From assembly GCA_938009735.1 (NCBI GenBank), contig CALLIG010000198.1, positions 1-40,936 on the forward strand: a stretch of DNA of 40,936 nt, given 5' to 3'. The stretch comes from an uncultured Flavobacteriaceae bacterium. GTDB taxonomy: Bacteria > Bacteroidota > Bacteroidia > Flavobacteriales > Flavobacteriaceae. Position 1 is the stretch's first letter. Every line of letters begins with the position of its first letter. Both the position numbers and the translations under genes were made by a program. The notes under the pieces are model-generated. The model did no database searches, was not told the DNA's origin, and worked only from the letters and a program-made list of their open reading frames with translations. Of the stretch, positions 36,047-40,936 are shown one piece after another.

Positions 36047-36442
36047 ATGGATAAAATCCTTGAACATTCAGCAGAAATTTTAATCTTAATTTTTCTTGTA
36101 ATTACCTTTTTACAAAGTGGTATCGATAAAATAACAGACTGGAATGGAAACTTGTCTTGGCTAAAAGGTCACTTTAAAGAAACTCCTCTAAACGGCATGG
36201 TTCCTTTTATGCTGAGTGTTGTGCTTTTAGCTGAAGTAATTGCTGGCATATTATGTGTAATCGGCATTTATCAAATAATCGCAGATCAAAAAACAGAAAT
36301 GGCACTATGGGGTGCTATTGTTTCTTGCATTACATTATTGATGTTGTTATTTGGACAACGAATGGCTAAGGACTATGAAGGCGCAAGAACTATTGTTGTA
36401 TATTTTATTCCAGCTGCTTTTTTAGTATTCTTGCTACAATAA
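36047..36442 (+). CDS. DoxX-like four-helix membrane protein
   Basis: A 131-aa protein with four hydrophobic helices (about 10-28, 50-72, 82-102, 112-130) and the QSGIDKITDWNGN loop after helix 1, the usual signature of DoxX-like proteins. Function is unsettled for this family; some members act in redox or sulfur metabolism. It is 22 bp after holB and ends at a strong terminator, so it is probably co-transcribed with holB. Confidence 0.78.
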   Translation: MDKILEHSAEILILIFLVITFLQSGIDKITDWNGNLSWLKGHFKETPLNGMVPFMLSVVLLAEVIAGILCVIGIYQIIADQKTEMALWGAIVSCITLLMLLFGQRMAKDYEGARTIVVYFIPAAFLVFLLQ

Positions 36443-36450
36443 AAAACAAA

Positions 36451-36479
36451 AAAATCCTCAACATGATGTTGAGGATTTT
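36451..36479. terminator. Bidirectional terminator between the DoxX-like and OmpH-like genes
   Basis: Near-perfect palindrome AAAATCCTCAACAT / ATGTTGAGGATTTT with a one-base centre (effectively a small loop), A tract before and T tract after. It sits between two converging genes. Confidence 0.9.
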
Positions 36480-36503
36480 AATCTATTACAAACAAATTGT
36501 AAT

Positions 36504-37016
36504 CTATTCCTTTGTATACTTGTCGTTTAACGTCTTAACTATTTCTGCTGTTAGATCATTAGCATCTGTACCGTATAAAACGCTTCCGCCGTCTCCACCA
36601 CCTAAGATGTAGTTATATTTATTGGCAACACCGTAAGCCTTGATTTCTTTTTTAACCATGCTTACCATACTATCTAATTCAACTTGCGCTGTTGACATTA
36701 AACCTTGTTCTTCTTGTTGTAACAACTGTCCCATTTGCTGAGCTCTTTGCTGAATTCCAGCATATTCTTCTTGCGCTTTAGACTCTCTCATTTTTTGAGC
36801 CTTAACTTGAAATGCTTGCATCTCTATTTGAAATACCTGACTAATACTATCTTTCTTTTTAGAGAAAGCTGCATTAATTACTTCGTACTTGCCATCAAAA
36901 TCTTTTTTCTCTTGATAGTCTTCCATCATTTTTACGTTATCAACGTATCCTATCTTTTGTTGTTCTTGACAAGATACTATCAATAATACCATTGCTGCCA
37001 ATACTATTTTTTTCAT
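36504..37016 (-). CDS. OmpH/Skp-family lipoprotein chaperone
   Basis: A 170-aa periplasmic protein of the OmpH/Skp family, which holds unfolded outer-membrane proteins. The signal ends in LIVSC (Cys16), so it is a lipoprotein, unlike soluble E. coli Skp. IGYVDNVKMMEDY is the family's N-terminal beta strand. The long helical coiled-coil arms (about 45-125, rich in Q, K, E) and the returning strand YNYILGGGDGGSVLYG complete the fold. It is a single gene with a -7 box upstream and a shared terminator. Confidence 0.9.
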   Translation of the reverse strand: MKKIVLAAMVLLIVSCQEQQKIGYVDNVKMMEDYQEKKDFDGKYEVINAAFSKKKDSISQVFQIEMQAFQVKAQKMRESKAQEEYAGIQQRAQQMGQLLQQEEQGLMSTAQVELDSMVSMVKKEIKAYGVANKYNYILGGGDGGSVLYGTDANDLTAEIVKTLNDKYTKE

Positions 37017-37337
37017 AATTATTTACTTAGGTTTCTTTTCCTTTCTACGGAAAATTAATTTTTTTATTCGGGCAAAAATAGGAAAACGTTTTTTTAATCC
37101 TTCTAAAAATTAAAGTCATTATTAAAAATCAAAAAGATGCGTCTAAAGAAATTCTCTTTTTAAGATAAATCACCGCAAATCATGCCATAAATAAAATTTA
37201 TTGCTTTGATAATAATAAATTAGAAATATCTATTGAAAACTAAACGCTAAGACCTCTTGATTTTGAACAAATGTAGAAATTCAGGGGATACTTATGATTG
37301 CGTCACAAAAACCCCGCAAAACGCTTTAAAATGATTT
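37017..37337. other. 321-bp gene-free stretch upstream of the OmpH-like gene
   Basis: AT-rich, with no supported gene on either strand. It contains a TATTTTTG box for the OmpH-like gene (37073-37080) and a second minus-strand TACATTTG at 37268-37275, about 250 bp upstream of that gene. No hairpin with a T tract was seen. Confidence 0.55.
37073..37080 (-). promoter_or_regulatory. Candidate -7 box for the OmpH-like gene
   Basis: Minus-strand TATTTTTG matches TANNTTTG and lies 56 bp before the ATG at 37016, giving a leader of about 50 nt. Confidence 0.4.
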
Positions 37338-38165
37338 TTAGGCCTTTTTCAGGATGTATATTAGCGAAGAGTGCTCTTTTGTTTTTAAAGCTTTAATATT
37401 TGACCATAGACCTAATAAAAATGCTTTTATAAAATTTTGCTTTCCTGATTTATATTTTTCTGAAAGTAATGCTACATAAAACGCATCGAAAATCATTGGT
37501 TTCGTTTTGACCAATTTTAATCCGTGTTTCGAAAAAAGCTTTTCGATTGATGTTTTTGAAAAATGCCAAAGATGTCTTGGCACATCATAAGCTGCCCAAT
37601 GCTCTTTATAATATTTAGCATCGTACGATTTAAAATTTGGAACTGCTATCACCAAAGTTCCCTCCTCTTCTAAATGCCAAGCCAGTTTAATAATTTGATT
37701 TTCTAAATCTGGCAAATGTTCTAGCACATGCCATAAAGTAATTACGTTATATTTCTTTCCTGGTAATGACTCCATTCGGTCCATAAGACCTATTCCTTTT
37801 TCAACTGCTCTCATTCGAGCATCGTAGTTCGGTTCTACACCGTCAACCTTCCAATTTTGATTTTTAGCAGCCAACATAAAATCTCCAGTTCCGGCTCCAA
37901 CATCGAGCAAGGTTTTATGTTTATTCGCAAAACTATTTACTAGTCTGGTTTTTTTCTGAATACTATATTTTTTCACAACCTGGTAGATCTTATCGACAAC
38001 AGATTTAGTAGCATCTGTATGAGAGATATAATCTTCACTTTCGTAGTACTTAGCAATATCTTCAGGTTGAGGATTTGTAATTAGCATGTCTAACGTTTCG
38101 TCATGCACTAATTCAAACACCTCTTTAGAAATGGAAAAATCTTTAGTTTTTAAATACGGTTTCAT
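37338..38165 (-). CDS. Class I SAM-dependent methyltransferase
   Basis: A 275-aa Rossmann-fold methyltransferase. SAM-binding motif I is TLLDVGAGTGDFM (85-97), then VDGVEPN (107-113; the acidic residue for the ribose) and VITLWHVLEHLPDL (141-154). The late strand TLVIAVPNFKSYDAKYY and the AYDVPRHLWHFS motif follow, characteristic of methyltransferases with O-methyl acceptors. I use the ATG at 38165; the longer TTG frame to 38183 adds no domain sequence. The start lies inside the 3' end of the upstream lipoprotein gene (23-bp overlap), so the two are coupled. Substrate unknown. Confidence 0.88.
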   Translation of the reverse strand: MKPYLKTKDFSISKEVFELVHDETLDMLITNPQPEDIAKYYESEDYISHTDATKSVVDKIYQVVKKYSIQKKTRLVNSFANKHKTLLDVGAGTGDFMLAAKNQNWKVDGVEPNYDARMRAVEKGIGLMDRMESLPGKKYNVITLWHVLEHLPDLENQIIKLAWHLEEEGTLVIAVPNFKSYDAKYYKEHWAAYDVPRHLWHFSKTSIEKLFSKHGLKLVKTKPMIFDAFYVALLSEKYKSGKQNFIKAFLLGLWSNIKALKTKEHSSLIYILKKA

Positions 38166-38685
38166 TATAGTTGTGAGTGGCAAGGTATTCTTTCTTCAAA
38201 GTGCGAAGATACTTTAAAACGATTTCTCTCGAAAGAGAAGTTTCTTCCAAACAATCTGGTTCAGCATCGTTATAAACTTCTAAGGCCACATACCAATTTC
38301 CTTTTCTACTACTGTATGAATTTTCGAGTACAGGATTTATATCAGAAGCCAATAAAGCAACATCAATTACAATCGGCAAAAGATTCAAAGTCTTATCAGG
38401 AATTTCGATTTCATACCATGCAAAAAAATATTGCTCGCCATCAATTTCAAAAGGGATATCGTCATAAACATCTGTATGATCCAATTGAAATTTTATATTC
38501 ACAAAATTGTAAAATTCCTCTGCATCTTTAGAGTCCTCGAATATGAACATTTGACGTTTAGAAAGCTCGCGCTTAAACTTCTTTCCTTTCGTAATTTTAT
38601 AGTCTGCAATATCTGGTGCTATTCTTAATGGAATGCAACATTGAAGTATAAAGAGCATTAAAACAAAAGGTAGAATTCGTTTCAT
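38143..38685 (-). CDS. Small hypothetical lipoprotein
   Basis: A 180-aa protein I do not recognise. The N-terminus MKRILPFVLMLFILQCC has a hydrophobic stretch and a lipobox-like LQC, so it is likely a lipoprotein. The rest is mixed alpha/beta with aromatic-rich acidic stretches (FAWYEIEIPD, GNWYVALEVYND) and no known motif. It overlaps the methyltransferase start by 23 bp. The parS-like palindrome lies 78 bp upstream of its start. Confidence 0.7.
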   Translation of the reverse strand: MKRILPFVLMLFILQCCIPLRIAPDIADYKITKGKKFKRELSKRQMFIFEDSKDAEEFYNFVNIKFQLDHTDVYDDIPFEIDGEQYFFAWYEIEIPDKTLNLLPIVIDVALLASDINPVLENSYSSRKGNWYVALEVYNDAEPDCLEETSLSREIVLKYLRTLKKEYLATHNYNETVFKN

Positions 38686-38762
38686 GTTTGTTAGATTTTA
38701 CGTTGGTTTTCAGTATCAACAACAATCGAACCAAAACTATATTTCTTGAAAGTATTTTGAGG

Positions 38763-38780
38763 ATGTTCCACGTGGAACAT
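38763..38780. promoter_or_regulatory. Candidate parS centromere site (ParB-binding palindrome)
   Basis: ATGTTCCACGTGGAACAT is a perfect 18-bp palindrome. Its 16-bp core TGTTCCACGTGGAACA fits the conserved bacterial parS consensus TGTTNCACGTGNAACA at every defined position. It is intergenic, 3 bp beyond the stop of the gene at 38784-39257. ParB binds such sites and spreads to form the chromosome-partition complex, normally near the replication origin. mnmG next door supports an origin-proximal location; parA/parB are not in the window. Confidence 0.85.
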
Positions 38781-38783
38781 GCC

Positions 38784-39257
38784 TTAACTTTTTAATCTAA
38801 CTTCAGTATTTAATAATTCGCTCACCTCCTTAGCTCTAGTATTTGCTAAGTCTAAGTTCTTCGTTTTCCAGATCGTGAAATGTCTATTCCCTTTAAAAAA
38901 ACGAATAACATAGGTGCCTCCCTTTGATTGAGAACCTAAAGCCGCGACCGGACCCCACTCAGAATCTTTTTTAAATAGGGCAGAAAAAACTATGATATAA
39001 TCAGGGAATACAATCTCTAGCTTTTGCCTAAATAAAGAAACTCCGTACAATTTGAAATGTGTTTTATGATCCAAATTTTCTTTGATCTCATAAGACACAG
39101 AGTAACCCAAAAGCACAAATCCTATAAGACACATGATGGAGATTTGACTCCACGCTACTCTATCTTCTATTGTCAAAAAAACAAGTAGAAGTAGAATTAC
39201 TATTCCTAAAATAGTAACTGTTAATGGCTTGGATTGTTTAAAATAAAGTGACTTCAT
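38784..39257 (-). CDS. Hypothetical two-helix membrane protein
   Basis: A 157-aa protein with two TM helices (about 13-30 and 36-54) and a C-terminal soluble part of about 95 residues made mostly of beta strands and one final helix (NLDLANTRAKEVSELL). That arrangement recalls PH-like domain membrane proteins, but no family is recognised. Its ATG shares a base with the mnmG stop (TAATG), so it is translated with mnmG. Function unknown. Confidence 0.75.
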   Translation of the reverse strand: MKSLYFKQSKPLTVTILGIVILLLLVFLTIEDRVAWSQISIMCLIGFVLLGYSVSYEIKENLDHKTHFKLYGVSLFRQKLEIVFPDYIIVFSALFKKDSEWGPVAALGSQSKGGTYVIRFFKGNRHFTIWKTKNLDLANTRAKEVSELLNTEVRLKS

Positions 39258-40936
39258 TACCTACCCATAAATACAAGAAGAACGCTAATATCTGAAGGAG
39301 AAACTCCGCTAATTCTTGAAGCCTGTGCAATAGTAACAGGACGAATAGCAGTAAACTTTTCACGTGCTTCATAAGATAAGGACTTCAGCTTTGTATAGTC
39401 AAAATCTTTTGGGATTTTGACATCTTCTAATCGATGAAGTTTATCTGCATTGTTCTTCTCCTTTGCTATATATCCAGAGTATTTAACTTGAACTTCTGTC
39501 TGTTCTAAGACCTCACTATCCAAATTATTCTCTTCTACGAAAGCGGAAACTGCATCTAATTGTAGCATATGCTGCATAGTTACTTTGGGCCTTGAAAAAG
39601 ACCTTACCATCTTATCAGATTGCTTAACTAAAGCAGAATCTAAGCTCTCTAGAATTGGATTTATATCCTTTGGAAGAACACTTGTATCATTAAAAAACTT
39701 AATAAAAGCATTAGACTTTCGCTCCTTTTCCTCCATTCGTTCAAGGCGCTCTTTACTTGCTAAACCTATCTTATATCCTTTTGGAGTTAATCTTAAATCC
39801 GCGTTATCTTGACGTAACAACGTACGGTATTCAGCACGAGATGTAAACATACGATAAGGCTCTTCTGTTCCTTTTGTAATAAGATCATCTATTAAAACAC
39901 CTATGTAGGCTTCATCTCTTTTTAGAATAAACTCATCTTGCTCCTTCACTTTTAGATGGGCATTTATACCTGCCATTAAACCTTGAGAGGCAGCTTCTTC
40001 ATAACCTGTAGTTCCATTAATTTGACCTGCGAAATAAAGGTTTCCAACAAGCTTTGTTTCTAGTGTATGTTTCAATTGTGTTGGCGGGAAATAGTCATAC
40101 TCTATGGCATATCCCGGTCTAAAGAACTTCACGTTCTCGAATCCCACAACAGAACGTAATGCTTTAAATTGAACATCTTCCGGCAAAGACGTTGAGAAGC
40201 CATTCACATAAACCTCTACCGTATTCCAACCTTCAGGTTCGACAAATAACTGATGACTATCCTTGTCTGCAAACCTATTAATTTTATCTTCTATCGACGG
40301 ACAATATCTTGGCCCTATACTTTTAATTCTTCCATTAAACATAGGTGATCTATCAAACCCTTCTTTCAATAAATCATGCACCAATGAACTTGTATGCGAC
40401 ATATGGCAATCACGTTGATGTTCTAATGCTTTAGTATTTGTATAAGAGAATTTTTCAGGTACAGCATCACCTGGTTGAATTATCATTTTGGAATAATTCA
40501 AAGAACGTCCATCCACCCTAGGCGGAGTGCCCGTCTTCATTCTTCCGCTTTCAAATCCGAAACCAGTTAGTTGCTCTGTTATTCCAGTTGCTGCTTTTTC
40601 ACCAGCTCTACCTCCACCGAACTGTTTTTCGCCGATGTGTATTAATCCATTTAGAAAAGTTCCATTTGTCAATACCACAGATTTCGCTCTTACCTCTAAG
40701 CCTAGTGAAGTTTTTACTCCTGTTACTTTTCCGTTCTCGACAATTAAACCGCTTACCATTTCTTGATAGAAATCACAATTAGGTGTATTCTCAAGAGCCA
40801 ATCTCCACTCCTCGGCAAAACGCATTCGATCACTTTGAGCTCTAGGACTCCACATTGCTGGACCCTTAGACTTATTAAGCATTTTAAATTGAATCGCCGA
40901 CTTATCAGTTATGATTCCGCTGTATCCTCCAAGGGC
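39257..40936 (-). CDS. mnmG: tRNA uridine 5-carboxymethylaminomethyl modification enzyme MnmG (5' end cut by window edge)
   Basis: FAD enzyme that with MnmE modifies U34 of several tRNAs. 559 codons plus the stop are visible, in frame to base 40936. About 60 N-terminal residues, including the first FAD-binding glycine loop, lie outside. Visible motifs: KGPAMWSPRAQSDRMRFAEE, LTNGTFLNGLIHIG, GRMKTGTPPRVDGRSL, SIGPRYCPSIEDKI, LYFAGQINGTTGYEEAA and the C-terminal helical GISPSDIS-like RISGVSPSDISVLLV. A Met 18 codons in from the edge is internal and not the start. mnmG (gidA) often lies next to the replication origin. Translationally coupled to the membrane protein gene downstream. Confidence 0.97.
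   Translation of the reverse strand, partial: ALGGYSGIITDKSAIQFKMLNKSKGPAMWSPRAQSDRMRFAEEWRLALENTPNCDFYQEMVSGLIVENGKVTGVKTSLGLEVRAKSVVLTNGTFLNGLIHIGEKQFGGGRAGEKAATGITEQLTGFGFESGRMKTGTPPRVDGRSLNYSKMIIQPGDAVPEKFSYTNTKALEHQRDCHMSHTSSLVHDLLKEGFDRSPMFNGRIKSIGPRYCPSIEDKINRFADKDSHQLFVEPEGWNTVEVYVNGFSTSLPEDVQFKALRSVVGFENVKFFRPGYAIEYDYFPPTQLKHTLETKLVGNLYFAGQINGTTGYEEAASQGLMAGINAHLKVKEQDEFILKRDEAYIGVLIDDLITKGTEEPYRMFTSRAEYRTLLRQDNADLRLTPKGYKIGLASKERLERMEEKERKSNAFIKFFNDTSVLPKDINPILESLDSALVKQSDKMVRSFSRPKVTMQHMLQLDAVSAFVEENNLDSEVLEQTEVQVKYSGYIAKEKNNADKLHRLEDVKIPKDFDYTKLKSLSYEAREKFTAIRPVTIAQASRISGVSPSDISVLLVFMGR

Overview
The window is about 41 kb of low-GC chromosome from a marine-type flavobacterium (Bacteroidota, most likely Flavobacteriaceae). 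Pointers are the TANNTTTG-type -7 boxes, the near absence of Shine-Dalgarno sites, a DUF4837 lipoprotein, bacterial GH3 protein, a PorE-like OmpA protein, and two tiny membrane proteins resembling a flavobacterial family. No rRNA, tRNA, CRISPR array, insertion sequence or prophage was seen.

Positions 1-22,130 are a surface-polysaccharide locus of the Wzx/Wzy type. It encodes a WecA/TagO-like initiating transferase (cut by the left edge), glycosyltransferases, an O-antigen ligase/polymerase, an AlgI/AlgJ-like O-acetylation pair, a second polymerase, a flippase and a Wzz-like chain-length protein. Precursor enzymes supply dTDP-rhamnose (rfbBACD), UDP-ManNAc (wecB) and CDP-glycerol (TagD-like), and a TagF-like transferase would use CDP-glycerol. 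An AsnB amidotransferase, a periplasmic GDPD-like phosphodiesterase split by a frameshift, and an unusual two-domain isochorismatase-like lipoprotein suggest further tailoring. Genes from 26,256 down to 8,195 lie on the minus strand with mostly short gaps and could form one or a few long transcripts. The plus-strand ligase and acetylation genes sit inside as separate units.

Positions 22,135-38,700 hold core flavobacterial genes. These are a nucleoside-phosphorylase-like protein of unknown role, GH3, an M23 peptidase, tatA (57 codons), the PorE-like OmpA protein, two paralogous 55-56 aa membrane proteins, DUF4837, an MltD-like transglycosylase, pgk, holB, a DoxX-like protein, an OmpH/Skp-like lipoprotein and a methyltransferase.

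The right end carries two small unknown envelope proteins and mnmG (5' end outside the window). Between the two unknown genes lies a perfect 18-bp palindrome matching the ParB-binding parS centromere. Together with mnmG, a common neighbour of replication origins, it suggests that the right end is in the origin-proximal segregation region. The parS candidate, the degenerate duplicated isochorismatase-like lipoprotein, the glycerol-phosphate gene set and the twin small membrane proteins are the most interesting observations.
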